Assembly: GCA_964019695.1 (NCBI GenBank)
Contig: OZ026517.1
Location: 53,313,672-53,377,671, forward strand
Reading direction: 5' to 3'
From: Loripinus fragilis
Taxonomy: Eukaryota > Mollusca > Bivalvia > Lucinida > Lucinidae
DNA length: 64,000 nucleotides
A program made the position numbers and the translations under genes. Below, in pieces: positions 21,876-35,500 of the stretch (the stretch's first letter is position 1; each line of letters starts with the position of its first letter). The notes beneath the pieces were generated by a model. It was not told where the DNA came from. It worked only from the letters and a program-made list of their open reading frames with translations, and ran no database searches.

Positions 21876-22130
21876 ATGTAGCAAAGTTGGAGTGTTCTCT
21901 ATACGTAAAGGAATGGTCACTCGCTCGGGACATTTGCTTTTTTTAAGCAAAAGAAAAAGACAAATCTTCTCTTAAACCTACCAACTGCTCGGTGGAGCGG
22001 TATAGGCTAATTTAGTCTCTTGCTTATATAAATGTAAACTGAATTGCGCTATTAGTGTTTGTAATATATTGACTGTCGGTGTCCATCTATCGAGCAACCC
22101 CAGCATAAGGGGTCCTGGATCCGCCACTGA
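21876..22130 (+). repeat. hAT-like terminal repeat, copy 2
   Basis: Direct repeat of 21110-21353, with shared TTTGTAATATATTGACTGTC and the same CCGCCACTG terminus. The two copies start about 770 bp apart. Confidence 0.65.
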
Positions 22131-22241
22131 ATGGAGCAAACAAGAGGCTTGTTTTGCACATGCGAATGCTGTCAATCACGACACCAGTGTCACTTCTTGC
22201 GAATGAATATGATGTTCGAAGCGTATTGCACGGGCAAGTGC

Positions 22242-23080
22242 ATGCGCGGATCCAGGAATTTTCGTCAGGGGGTCCAGGTCAATCTGACAAAAAAGGCTCT
22301 GACAAAGTTGTTGTTGTTGTTTTGTTTTTTTTTGTTGTTGTTGGTTTTTTTTAGTCCTCAGCTTATTTTACTGAAGTCTCGGACCCAATAAACACGGACT
22401 GGTCACTTACATACAGGTAAATGTATATATTGGAAATACGTTGTCGTGGCTCAACGGTGGCTCAGCTTTCAAAACTGACGTATGTTGAAGATTAAATAAT
22501 CATATCTCCATTATTTCTCTGCATATCTTTGAATTTTCTTCAAAAAGCAATGGTTCAATATACTATCTTTAAGACTGTATTGTTATATTTATTGAAAGTG
22601 TATCCGTCTTTTGGGACTTCAGCAAGAAACCTAGGTACCCTTTTTAACTATTTTCGGCACTTTTAGACGAAAATCGTCAGAAATCAACATAAAAAGATGA
22701 GAAAAATTCAATTCTTTTTTTTTTTTACTGTAACTCGTAATATTTCAGCTTCGCATACCGGGAGTAACCTCTTATAATCTCGTGTATGTTCAGAATCAAT
22801 TTTATTGGCTGTAGTACTTTGAAATAGCGCTAAAACTGAGCCTCGACAACATAACTTTGTATTTCCGTCAGTAACCAGTCCGTTTATACTGGGTCCGAGC
22901 TGAAGTCAAATGGTAAATTTCGAAAAAAAACTATCATCCAACATTTTCCAGGGGGTCCAACTTTTTCCAGGGGGGTCCAATTGCTTATTCCCTATAGAAA
23001 CCTATATAACTTGTGATTTTCCAGGGGGGGTCCGGACCCCCTGCCCCCCCCCCCCCCCCCCTCTGGGTCCGCACTTGAAG
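22242..23080. mobile_element. DNA element with GCGGATCCAG-type ends
   Basis: The left end GCGCGGATCCAGGAATTTTC and right end CTCTGGGTCCGC are roughly inverted. Repeated CCAGGGGGTCC words lie near the right end, next to a pure C run (23044-23061). No transposase is visible. Confidence 0.5.
22371..22908. mobile_element. MITE nested in the GGATCC element
   Basis: Arms of about 80 bp: CTGAAGTCTCGGACCC, CACGGACTGGTCAC and GTTGTCGTGGCTCA on the left; their inverted counterparts GAGCCTCGACAAC, GTAACCAGTCCGT and GGGTCCGAGCTGAAG on the right. Confidence 0.65.
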
Positions 23081-23458
23081 TGAGCTTGGCAGCTGTCAAT
23101 CAAATGTATGTCAGCTAACCATAAAACTTTTTGAATAACCCTTGCTCTGTGATCAAGGGAGATAAATCGTTTAGTGTTGGTAAAAATTTAACAAGGGAGA
23201 TAATCTAGTTAGACAATCAAATTCTATGGGTGACAACTCGTACGACTTTAGTTTGATTTATGTGGAGAATAATTTATTTCCTTTTTTGATTATGCATCCT
23301 TTTTTGTGACTTTGAAAATATTTTTGTCTTGGAAATGGGACCAGCCCCTTTTGAAATGTTTACTTTACTGGGAACCAGAACAAGGACCCATTTCCGGTTG
23401 ACATTTTCCACATGGTCCAAGATTTTTGTTTGTTTGGCGAAGTTTCGGTTGACTTGCA
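23081..23458 (+). promoter_or_regulatory. Presumed promoter and 5' leader of WDR77
   Basis: This is the flank between the upstream repeats and the WDR77 start. It is free of recognised repeats. No TATA box can be named. An in-frame TGA at 23450-23452 lies two codons before the start codon. Confidence 0.4.
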
Positions 23459-23516
23459 ATGGATCAAATACCCGCAGCTATGGATAGACACTTGGAAGTT
23501 ATACAGTGTCACACAG
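23459..23516 (+). CDS. WDR77: WDR77 exon 1 (coding part)
   Basis: Nineteen codons plus one base, ending ACACAG before the donor GTAAGC. TGA at 23450-23452 closes the frame upstream, so ATG 23459 is the first usable start. A second in-frame ATG at 23480 aligns with the family's internal MERQLE-like methionine. The split codon G|AT (Asp) is completed by exon 2, 30 kb away. Confidence 0.87.
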
Positions 23517-26500
23517 GTAAGCGGGTTTTTTCACATATTTATGACGTTTTTGTTGATAAACTTCGTAAAACATCTTGTAAAATGAAACATCTAATTACCC
23601 CATCCACTTATTATCTGGTTAGAAAGAGAAACAAATGTAACGAGAAAATTAATTTTAAAAGAAGTTCCTGGAATTTGATTCAAAGTGTGAACTGGTATGC
23701 CATGACCTGATTCATACTATACTGAGGGTGTCAATTGGGTCTGCTGATTAGCGAATTATATCAGGTCTTAGTTGCAGAACTGCGACTTTAGATATTTTTT
23801 TCGATCTGGCTGAATCTAAAGTCGCAGTGTTTTTGTGCTCTATCTTGACCAGTGATGGAATCCCCTTTTGTTTTGGGAAAAACTCGTTTCTTTGACAATC
23901 CAACCATTCAGACTTCTTCATGTGTTTTACATACACAACCAAAGTTATAAAAATGTTACCATTTGCTTCGTTTTTGTGACACGATCAATGCAATCTGTAA
24001 TATTATGTTCTTGTTGTTGTTTTTCGGCACATCGCAGCCATTTTGCATGCTTTTCACGAGTTAGGGGTGATGACGTTTTTGCGATAAATTTCGGATGTTA
24101 AATTGATGAGACGAACTTATTAAAACGTTGAGAATATATTATAAAAAAAAACGTACTGGTCATACTCCCCATGACTAGGTAAGGGATGTCAGCGCTTTTT
24201 CAAAAACTCAGTACATTATAAGAATAACATTAACAGTGGATTTTGCACAATATAAGAAACAAGTAGGTGTTTGAATTTTGAAAATCAGCGCAAAATTGTT
24301 AGTTATCGATTCTGTTAACTTACTCAATGTTGGTACGCTCGCAGCAGTCTCGTTTCTGTATTATTGTGCATTGTAGCGCCCCCTATTTTCTATTAATTTA
24401 TAACGAGTAGTGACCTATTTCAGAAAATGAAAGTCGATTTCCAAGAATGGTTTGATTTCAATTTAATACAGCATGCCAAAGAAAATGAGATACTTACTTG
24501 ACAGTGATCATTAACAATCACATACCCCACCCATATTACACTATATAAATCCAATTTTCGGAAAGGAAGCTTTGTCATGTCCCAAAATGTCATAATCAGA
24601 CTGAAAATGGACTTTTCCAACATGGCGGACAATTGTTATTCTGATCATGTGCTCACGTGACAAGTTTCCCGCCAAAAGAAGCAAGCTAACGCAAGAGTAC
24701 ATTGACCTCTGAACCGAGAGGGGGTCAGCTTGTTTACGACATTTGATTGGAAAGATCAGAATCAAATTACTTTTGCACAGTGATCAATAAGATATTAGTG
24801 AAGGAAAATATTTTTTATATCATGGCTAACCTTGCTGCAAGCTGAATAGCTTTACTAGCACACGCTTATGTTCAATTAGGCTATCAGTCAATACACACAA
24901 TTGGTGCCCATCGTTTTTAAGGCGCCACGTGAATCTTATATAGAGACATTGGGTGTTTTGACCTTCTTTTTGAACATGTGCGCAATGGTTTAAGATTAGA
25001 ATTGTAGAATGATGTCATTATTTGAATATGCAAAATCATTTGGCATTTTTTTCTATGTATTTCCTGTTAGTGGAAGTGGGGGAATTCCTTATCTGAAAAT
25101 AGTCAATTTTCTATCCAGTGACATCCGTCGGAATACAGAACCAGGGTGAAAAATTTGCATACTAGGTTGAAGATTGACCTTTATTCGTTGACATTAATCA
25201 GATATTAAAAGAAAACCTATTACAAATGGTGAGAGAGGTCACCATAAAAATCAACCTGTATGCACAAAAAAGGATCCCATCTATTGCCATTAAGAACTCC
25301 TCGGACACAGTTTGTACATATCCAACTGGGTAGTTCTCGATGTCAACAAATTGGTAAAAAGCGGCTCCAGTTAGATTGGTAATTGGTTATCTTTTTTGCA
25401 AATATCTATATGTAACAAATGTATGGTGAGATGGTATTGGATTATTTTAATCTCAACAGACCAGGTATGATCAATTTTTGGCCAATTATGATAATAAGGA
25501 AGGTAAAAGAAAACATTATATAAGTCTGATTTTGGTATTTAATGTTGTTAAAACATCTGTGGATTCAGAAAACGGAAAGTGAACGGGTCATTGTCGGTAC
25601 ATAAAATACCAAAACAAATTCGTGCATGACTTTAGTTTCCCACAGAAAAAGCATGCTCTTCAGCTCAGAAGACAAAAATGACGCCATGTTTTGAAAACAA
25701 ATAGTGTAAACATTCTGTGTGGACAGGAGTATTTTATCTTTTTAGAACAAATCAGGTATGCATCAGCGGCAAACCAAATAGCAACATATAGATAAACCTA
25801 TAAACATACAAAATGGAGTAGTGTTTGAGGAAGACACTGTTTGGAAATGTGTTTTCAACTTGGTTTACGTCCACGCTAACAGTAAGGGAAAAGATAGAGG
25901 CTTAAAAAATCAGGGCTATATGATAACATAAAATAAAAATCCATCATATGGCCCTGAATTCAGTGCTAATCAGGTCTGGGAATCTCGGAAACCGGCAATC
26001 TAAATTATCGCTCAAATGCGGGACAGCACCCTGTACGGACAAGCAGAACAGATGGTTTCATATCTCAATAGTATATGAGTTGCTTTGTTGCTGTTCTGAG
26101 CGATATAATTTTTATTCAAAACCTGTTGGTTAGCCTAGTTTTGGATGATTAGGTCAGCGTTTTTTCGGATGGATTCGGACCTTTGATAAGGTGCCACACA
26201 GGAGGCTACTACATAGATTGGACTATTATGGGATAAGAGGGTCCACCCACAAGGGGATCAACGGGTGGCTCTCTGGGAGCACTCAACAAGTAGTTTTAGA
26301 TGGTCAAGCCTCAGATCCAGTACCAGTGTTATCCAATGTACCACAGGGGTCGGTTTTAGGACCGGTCCTGTTCCTTATTTTATATAAACGACTTGCCGGA
26401 TAACATCAGGTCTTCTGTCCCCCTGTTCACGGACAACTGTGTTCTGTAAAGGCAGGGTTCATACGCGTCAGGGAAATGTCAGGGAAATTTAAATTTTTTC

Positions 26501-29500
26501 AAGGTCAGGGAATTTTATGTTGTGTCAGTGAAAAATGGATATTTTCTAAAATGTCAGGGAAATGTCAGGGAATTTTATAATTTCCAGTTTGTATCAAATG
26601 ATGAGAAACAGAATATTGCTAGGGCAGTTTTCTTAACATTTTGGATACAAGCTTAATCATTTTGATAGCTTCTAAATTGCTTTAAACATAAGAAGATGGA
26701 AGGATTTTGTGCCCCTTGCATCCTCAGCTGCCTTTTTAGCTCACCTGAGCTAAAGGCTCAAGTGAGGTACATTTATTAGTATGGCAATGGTCTGGCATCA
26801 CTCATCGTCCGTTCCCATTTTGAAAGAAGTAGTTAGCCAAATTTGATGAAATTTCATCTAATGATTCATAAGGTGGGTCCCATAGACTTATAACTTGGGA
26901 AAAACTTTGAAAATCTTCTTCTGAAACCATTAGGCCCACAGCTTATATATTTAATATATAGCAATGTCTAGTAGTCCCCTACATAAATCCTGCCAATCAA
27001 GCCCCTGGTGTCAAAAATGGCCACACCCCGGGGATCAATGTAGCTGCATGTATTATCGAGAAAAAAATCTTCTGAAACCATATAGTATGTGGCAACCTCT
27101 AATGCTTCTGGTGCTCCCCTTGGGTGCAAACTGGCCAAGCCCCTGGTGATCAACAGCTCTCATAGAAAAAAACTTTAAAAAATCTTTTCTATGAGACCCA
27201 TAGTTTATACATTTAGTGTATAGCAATGTCTTGTGGTCCCCTGCAGAAATCGTGCCAACTGTGCCCTTGGGGTCCAACTTGGCCATGCCATGAGGGTCTG
27301 TCATTAGCCTGCTTATAATGGGGTAAAACATTAAAAAATCTTCTGAAACCATGAAGCCAATAGCTTTTATATTTAGTATGTACTATGTAGCAATGCATAG
27401 TGGTTCACTACGTAAATCCAACCGACCCTTTGAAGTCTATAACCCTGGGGCTCAAATTGGCCACCGCCAAACCTGTAGGTGATTTGCTCCCATGGACTCA
27501 TAAAAAATTGATAAAAAATCTTCTGAAACCATGAAGTCAACAACTTGGGTGAGCAGTTTAGGCTCATTAAGCTTCTTGTTAGCTCACCTAAGCATGTTTT
27601 ACTAAATTTGTCCTCAGTCATCTTTTGTCAACACTTTGCTATATTCAGGGTTTTAGTAGAATTTTATCATGACAAAAGTAAGTAAGAAGGCAAAGATCAG
27701 GAATCAATACAATCAAGTACCACACCTGATCCAGGACACCACATAGGAAAGTTACAAAAACACAAAAAATATCACACACAAGAGAGCCAACCTTTTCCCA
27801 GCAGGTGACCACAAGGCTGCACTGAACAGACAAGAAAGCATGACAAACACGAAACAAGTAACAAAAATGATCCACAAAAGAAGCACCGCCTTGGAACGGT
27901 CTGTAAAAAAATTTTTTTACTGGAGGGCTTAAACTAGTTTTATGGTACTAACCTCACCCTTATTTCAGATGTGGATCAAGACAAATAGATGTTTGGTTCA
28001 CATGAAAGATCCCTAAAACCTTTTCTGTTGTAGCTTTTACAATGAAATATTCCACATCAGATTAAAAAAAATTTGCTTTCCTTTATATCTGTATATACTG
28101 GTTACATTATGGGTGGCTGTAGGGGAGGTTTACTAGGTCAACATCCAAATTTTTGAAAGAAGACAGCAGATTAAACATAGTAATTTGACAATCTAGTAAA
28201 TTTCTATTTTGAAAACATAGCTATTTACTAATCTATAGACATGCTTTTAATGTTGAAGAAATCTTTCCAAAATCAAATTTTTTCCCTCTGAGTTGAAAAC
28301 AGAGCTATTCACTGTAGCTATACACATAGGTTTGAATAAAATCAAGTTTCTCCGATGAGAACAGTTATGTCAGCCTGACAGGGAATTTTGGAGTGGCGTC
28401 AGTGAAAAGTCAGGGAAATGTCAGGGAATTCTGTTTTGTCCTGTCTGTATGAACCCTGATAGGAACATATATTCAATTCAGGACTGTTTGACCCTGCAAG
28501 AAGACCTCACTAGCTTAAGACAATGGGAAGCCGATAGGCAAATGAAATTTAATGTGGCCAAATGTCACTCCATGAGAGTGACTCGGCATCAGCATCACAA
28601 ACACATACTCTTTGACTATTCCCGTCACAACCAAACCTTGGAAAACGTTCATTCAGCAAAATACCTTGATCTGATAATATGGATTGGGGTCAGCACATTT
28701 CAGAAGTTTTTTCCAAAGCAACTAAGACACTTGGTTTCCTTTGCAGGAACTTGGCTTTTGCACCTAAGAGTACAAAGGAAGTTGCATAAAAAACTTTAGT
28801 TTGGCCTAAACTAGAGTATGCAGCACCCATTTAGAGCCCTTACTCGAAACTTCAGATTAACCAGGTAGAGAAAGTTCAGAGAACAGCAGCCCGCTGGACC
28901 TGCAGGAGATGGCGAAATACAAGTAGTGTCGGCGAGATGCTTGACGAGCTTGAGTGGCCATCTCTTGAGGCCCGTAGGGATGGGTTCTCCCTGCTTCTCT
29001 TTCATAAGATACATTCTGGTGCTGTGTCTATAGAAAAAGACAAGTACCTGACCCCTGCTCACAGTTTGAAATCTACCAGGACGTCACACATTTATAGGTA
29101 ATCTTTTATTAAAGAGGGGGACCTTGTGGCTGAAAACCATCAGCCATCATGGAAATGCGCAAGCATTAATTAAAATTTGAAGTTGATGCTAGGAATAAAA
29201 CATTCAGAAACTGCTGCTTTGGAGTGATCCCCCTTGCTATTGGAGGTTTATGGTCACGCATTCAAGCCATAATTTAGATCACATTTTTCCGAGATTTCTC
29301 TGACCTGTACATGTATATGGCCCTAAAATTTAATGGTAAGCGGATGCCTTAAAATTTAATGATTAGCCATTTTTAAAGGAATAAAAGATAATTTTATTGA
29401 AAAGTGGAATGAGGGTTGCTATTGATTAGCAAATTCTGTCAGAAAAATAATGATTAATAGGAAATTTTGCACGAAAAATAGCGAATAGCGTTTTAAAAGC

Positions 29501-32500
29501 GAATTTAACGAAAATATTCACTTTTTATGCTTGTTTCACACCAGCCTTGTTGCTGCCGTAAACCCATCTACAACCACATTTTGGGAGTTTCATGCAGTAT
29601 TCTCAAGACCGTCTTACTAATTTCAAGGTCGCAAGGCTGTTTAATTTTCAACATGTTCATTTTCCTTGCGAGTTTAGGGCGATGTTTGGAGGTCTCAAGA
29701 GACCTGCATGGCAGCCTAGAGATGCATGCACTATTGATGTACGATTCCACACAAAGTAGCACTGGAGTGGCTGCCAATCAATTCTTGTGTTTGTCTCACG
29801 AAGGCCACACATTAGCCATGTGAGCAATTTGCGGAAGCCTTACATTTGTCGCAAGGCAGCTGCAAGAATACATTTTACTACGAAACAAACACCATCTGCA
29901 GAATTTCGCACCGCTGAGTGAGTTGCTATCCTGCGACAGAGCAGACAGATGTGAGACTTCCATTTCCTATTAAATAAAAAATGAATTAATTCAATTTACA
30001 CTTTTTAATCAGTTAATAACTTGACAGATTGCTTTGTTTTCTGCATGCTTTTCTTGCGGACAGATATGTTCTTAGAAAATCTACTTGACCTGGAGCTCTT
30101 GTTTGAATTTTTGTATGTAAATTGCTTGTTCACCTTCTAGCCCTTCTTTTCATATAATTGTAGAGAACAGTAGAGAATTGCACTTTAACCTGGTGGGAAG
30201 GCAGTGTTTCTGCAAGACCAGAATTTTTGGGGGTCATTGATGACCCCTTGTTTGAAAATTTGGGGGTCATTGGCAAATTTTGAGGGTCAGAACTTTTTTT
30301 ATTGTATTATTACTTTTTGTCTGAGCATGCGTCAATATTAAAGGTATTGAAGAGTGTCCCCTATCGTAAGATAAAAGTTCTCGAAATTCGGTGCATGTTT
30401 TACTATCAATATGCTTGTGATCGACGGCTTTTGTTACATTTTCTGTTTCATGGGAATTATTCAATGTTGTGTTGCTTGTAGTTAAAGCCCTATCCTCCAG
30501 AGGACAAGAAATAAAAGCGTCTGCTCACCAATTTCATTACGGGGCAGCCATTGTTGTTGAGCGCTTTACCCATGCGCAGACGGTCAGTCTAAAAATAGAC
30601 GTGATGCATTGGTTTCATTTCTTTTAAAATCGTTGTCTTATATATTTTGGTGTATTGGAGCAATGAAAACTTTCTTTTCTAGACTACTTTTTTTAAAATT
30701 TATGCTGCATAATGCCCCAAAAAAGCAGCGAGAGCGAAACAAGCCAAAATAATTTGGAACGAAACACCCATCTGTGCGAATCGCAAATGACTTTTGACAT
30801 GCGCAGTCGTCATTTTTTTAAATAAATCAGGTACGTCATGGAAATACCCAGCAAAGATATTTGTGCACAGGTCTATTTTCCACAGGAACACTATTTATAG
30901 AAGCGTTATCATCGAGGTAAATTGAAGTCCTCAGATCTTGGCACATAAAGAAGATGGAGTTTCGTTCTCGCTGCTGTTTTTGTGTGCGTTAGAAAAACGC
31001 ACAGACAAACTGTCAGTGCGTGAGCAGTCAATTTATTGCGTCAAAAACGCAAGAAACACACTCTTGCGGAAACACTGGTAAGGGGGGGCAAAATAGGGGC
31101 AAAATTGAACATGCTTCAGGACTTTAGTTAAGAGTGAATAATGAAAATTTAATTCTCTTATTTCTCAACCAAAACATATTTTGTGGGTACTCAAAAGAAC
31201 CGTCTCAATGAGACGGTTCTTTTGAGCACCAAAAACACATGTTAAAACTGATGGGTAAGAAAATATTGACATTTTTACGCTGAAAATTTTTGTTTATCTA
31301 AACCTGTTTGCTTTTTCACACCCCACTTGTAAGAACTAATAGGCAAGCCCCTCAGCAAATAGAGTTGTATACGGTCCAGTCATTTATGAGGAGATATCAT
31401 AACAAACAGAGGCTATAACAGGGATTTCTCTAAGTTTTGGAGTAGCCGGCAGACATTGTCAGGAACCTGGCCAAATTCATTGCTTTATAGTATAACCTAA
31501 AGACCAAATCGAACAAAGTAGCTGGCAGGTGGCTATTTTGCCGGCTGCCGCCTCTTAACGAAAACACTGGGCTATAACATGATGCTATCCCTGAAGCTTT
31601 TTAAAAAGGGTGGTGAAAGTCAGGTAACAATAGTTTATGACATGCAAGTAATGCAGTACAGACATGTTGAATGCACTTGTTTGCTTTTGAAGGTTTGTTT
31701 CTATATTATTTTTTTTAGCAAGTGGTTGAAATCTTATATTTTTATCGGGAGTCGATCCCATGTGTACACATAAGGATATGTCCCATATGCAAGAGATTGT
31801 TGTGCTCATGTGCTGTGACATAAGGGAGATTAATTCTTTGCATACTGGGTAATTTTTCATGCTTTTGTTGTCGTCATCTGATTTCTTTAAAAAAAATCTT
31901 TTTCAAAAAAAATTGGGAACACATCAGGGCGTCAAACCGTCTGGATCCAGATAAGGACTGACATTCTGTCGGTCCTGATATGGGTCCAAACTGTTTGCAA
32001 AGGTTTATCGGCAGGCGACACTAGTTGGCAAAGAAATAAGCTCGCTATGCGGCTAAGATTGTTGATGCTTAGGATTATGTTGTTGAATCAGGTATCTGGA
32101 CACAGCCATAATTAGTGTGCTTATTTTTGTTATGGAGTCAGTCTGCTTGTGCATTGGGTTAGTCACTTAGCACTGCCAAGTTTAACTCCTTATTTCTCAT
32201 CCAAAATCATATGTTATGGGTGCTAAAATGATCTGTTTGGATAAGACAGCTATTTCAGCACTCAAAACATGTTAACCTTTAAAGCGCCAAGAAAAAAATG
32301 CATCTGAAAATGTCGTCTGCTGAAGTCGTCTGCTGCAAATAATTGCCTAACATTACTGATGATTTAAGTATAGAAGCAAACAGCGTGGACCCTGAACAGA
32401 CTGCTCCTATTGGACCAGTCTGATCTAGGTCCACACTGTTTTCCATAGAGGCTTCTTAAACATTTCAGCAGACGAGAAAAGCAGACAACTTTTTTTGCGA

Positions 32501-35500
32501 TTGGCTCATTAAGCTGAGTGGATAAGAAGATAATTTAATGCTCATAATGATCCTGACTTACATTGTATATAATTAACTGGTCTTCTGTAACATATTGCTG
32601 TCAGTTACAAGAGAAAGTATGTGCAAGGGGTACTGGTTAACTGCTTGGGAAAAAGTGTGGTTAGGTGAACAGACCGTCCGCCTTAGCTGTTGACTTGGGA
32701 GGGACATAAAGCAACAAAACAAACAAACAAATTAACACATATTGGCCGATTATATTCACATCGACAGGGTAGACCAGGATGAGATGCCAGAGAAAGAGAA
32801 ACTAGAATTAGAAAGTAAGTAAGGGTGCAAAGATCAGGAATGGATACAATTAAGTACCACACCTGACCCAGGATACCAATGGGAAAGTGACAAACTCACA
32901 GTAGACACCACAAACGAGAGCCAAGAGGTCAGCCCTTTCCCAGCAGGTGACCACAAAGCACATATAAACAGACGCGCACAAAACATAGCAAACACAAGAC
33001 AGAACAAAAACATAAAAGATCCACAAAAGAAGTACCGCCTTGGAACGGTTAGTAAAATATTTTACTGGAGGGCTTAAACCGGTTTAACGGCGCCAACCTC
33101 ACCCTTAATTCAGATGTGGATCAAGACACATAGATATTTGGTATGCATGAAACCTCTATGTACTCTATATGTCAAATATTATGATCTGTATGCTAAACGT
33201 TGCGTTTTGTGGTTGGGGAATAACATTTATGGCTTCACTTAGACAGGGTTCACATAAAATATGTTTGTTTTGAAACCTTTCAACTTGTTTTGTTTACTCT
33301 GTCATCCACTATCATGTCTTACATGCAGTGACAGTCCTTTGAAATTACTTATGGAACCTTTCAATCAAGTTGACAATAAAGTTTTGATTGTCCATGTACA
33401 CTCTTAGGAGTCACAAAATACTACTTTCAAGTTGCCATGATTAATAGATACATTTTATGTAGTTCCCTTTTTAGCTGTATGCATTTTTAACCAATTTTCT
33501 TCAAACTTGCTATGAGAGATGATATTGGGAAGGAGTGTCCTGGGACTGCAGGTGGGCAAATAAGTACAGTGTTACGGCCCTTGATTGATGTTAGAAATTG
33601 GTTTTCACTCTCTACCTTTGGCATTCCTTTACCGATTTTCTTCAAACTTGGTATGAGAGTTGATATTGTGAAGGAGTGTTCTGGGATTGCAGATGGGTAA
33701 ATTTTGACAAATAAGTACAGAGTTATAGCCCTTGATTGACGTTAGAAATTTGTTTTCACTCTCTATCTTTGGCATTTTTTTACCGACTTTATTCAAACTG
33801 GGTATAAGAGTTGATATTGAAAAGTAGTGTCTTGGTATTGCAGATGGATAAATTTTGACAAATAAGTACAGAGTTATGGCCCTTGATTGACTTTATAAAT
33901 TGGTTTTTCTCTCTTTATCTTTGGCATTTCTTTACTGATTTTTTCAAACTTTGCATGAAAAGGACATGCCTGGGTAGAATGGGGGGAGGGTAATCCCAGC
34001 ATCCTGCTACTAAATGAAACCCTTTATTCGTTCAATTTGATCACGATCAGGGAAAAACAAATCTCAAGATATGCAAGAGTGAAAAAGGGTCTGAACAAAA
34101 TTAGATTAGGCCCGATTGTAAAACATACAATTGATTCATAGCCCGACAATCTTCTAATGGTTATGCTTTCTTCACGATATTGTTACAAATGCAATTATAA
34201 TTATTTTCTTACATACGTTGATTTATTGAAATGATAGCCTGTCTTATTGTCACCAGTTTGGCACAGAAATGGTTTGCTCTTTTGTTGTCTTGAACCCATC
34301 ATGATCTTTTAATCCTTGTCATGACAAAAATTTTCAGCGTAAAATTGCAAATATTTTCTTACCAATATTTTTTGCATATGTTTTCGGTGCTCAAAAGAAC
34401 CATCTCATTGAGACGGTTCTTTTGAGTACCCACAACATATATTTTGGTTGAGAAATAAAATTAATTTTTTGTTATGCACTCTTAACTAAAGTCCTGTTGT
34501 CATGTTGAGTCCTTAATTGTATGTTCTTTTCAAATAGTGTAGTGTTAGATCAGCTGGCTTCTATTGAAACCAGCTGAATTAATACTACACAATTTGCCAC
34601 TCAGTTTGTGAACCTTTGATAAAAATAGTTTGTCATGAATGGTTGTTCAAATGACTAAGGATGAGAAGTTGGCAAAATATTCAGCAATTATAGGGTTAAA
34701 TATGTCAAATTTCAATACCTGACATATAAATTAGTACATTTTTTTACCTCATTTAGTATTCATCATAGAATTAGATTTGGGTCTGTGTTTCAATTTTATA
34801 TAAGGATATGGTAATAGTTTTTTCTCAAAATTTTTTTTTCTTTTAGAATTAACAATGTAGATGCAGAGGATCAGATCATATGGCTTAATGCAGTATCTAA
34901 ACTGGGTCTTTACTTTGGACCAGAGTACATTTTTAACCCCTTTCCCACCAGTCACAACTTTTGTTGTCTGCTCTCTCATCTGCTTATGTTTTTTTGATAG
35001 CCTATATTGCAGGTAGGGGAGCGCAGTGGCTCAGTGGTAGAGTGCTTGACTCGAGACCGAGGGGCCGCGGGTTCGAGCCTCACCGGCGTCACTGCGTTGT
35101 GGTCATTGAGCAAGACACATTTATCCTAGCTTAGTACTGGTTCAACCCAGGAAGACCCGTCCCTGTTTAACTGAAAAATTGTTGATGGGACGTAAAGAAT
35201 CAATCAAACAAACAAATATTGCAGGTAGCCTATATTGCAAACAATATGGACCCAGATCAGACTGCTCTTTTGGGAGCAGTCTGGTCAGGGTTCAAAGTAT
35301 TTGCTTCCATGACAAAAACTATTCTGAAGCGCTCAGCAGACTTAAAAAACAGAAGACATTTCAAGGGTTAAAATACTGGCGGGATAAGGGTTAATGGACC
35401 TCAATCATGAATGGTTATCCTATTTTTAGTCCAGAGGATATATATGATATAGTAATTTCCTTGATAGATATCTTCTCATTTACTTCACCTGAGCCGAAGG

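Larger units (their letters stand above)
26453..28458. mobile_element. 2.0-kb DNA element inserted in the LINE
   Basis: The ends CAGGGTTCATAC and GTATGAACCCTG are exact 12-bp inverted repeats. Both ends carry, in the same direction, subterminal GTCAGGGAAATGTCAGGGAA motifs. The insertion site, rebuilt from the LINE frame, is CTGTATAGGAAC, with a decayed duplication around ATAGG. Inside lie a TRE-1 copy and a family C repeat. No transposase is visible. The same architecture recurs at 61132-62944. Confidence 0.8.

Noticed and set aside
23459..23710. Exon 1 frame read through the donor as an 83-residue protein
   Set aside because: The first 19 codons continue as WDR77 after splicing. The read-through part has no similarity and lies after a good GTAAGC donor.
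27053..27621. Overlapping minus-strand frames of 60-100 codons
   Set aside because: They fall in TRE-1 tandem units and share no domain; the periodic sequence explains them.
29527..29823. 98-residue plus-strand protein
   Set aside because: No domain, no upstream signals, an opposite-strand frame of similar length, and position deep in an intron.
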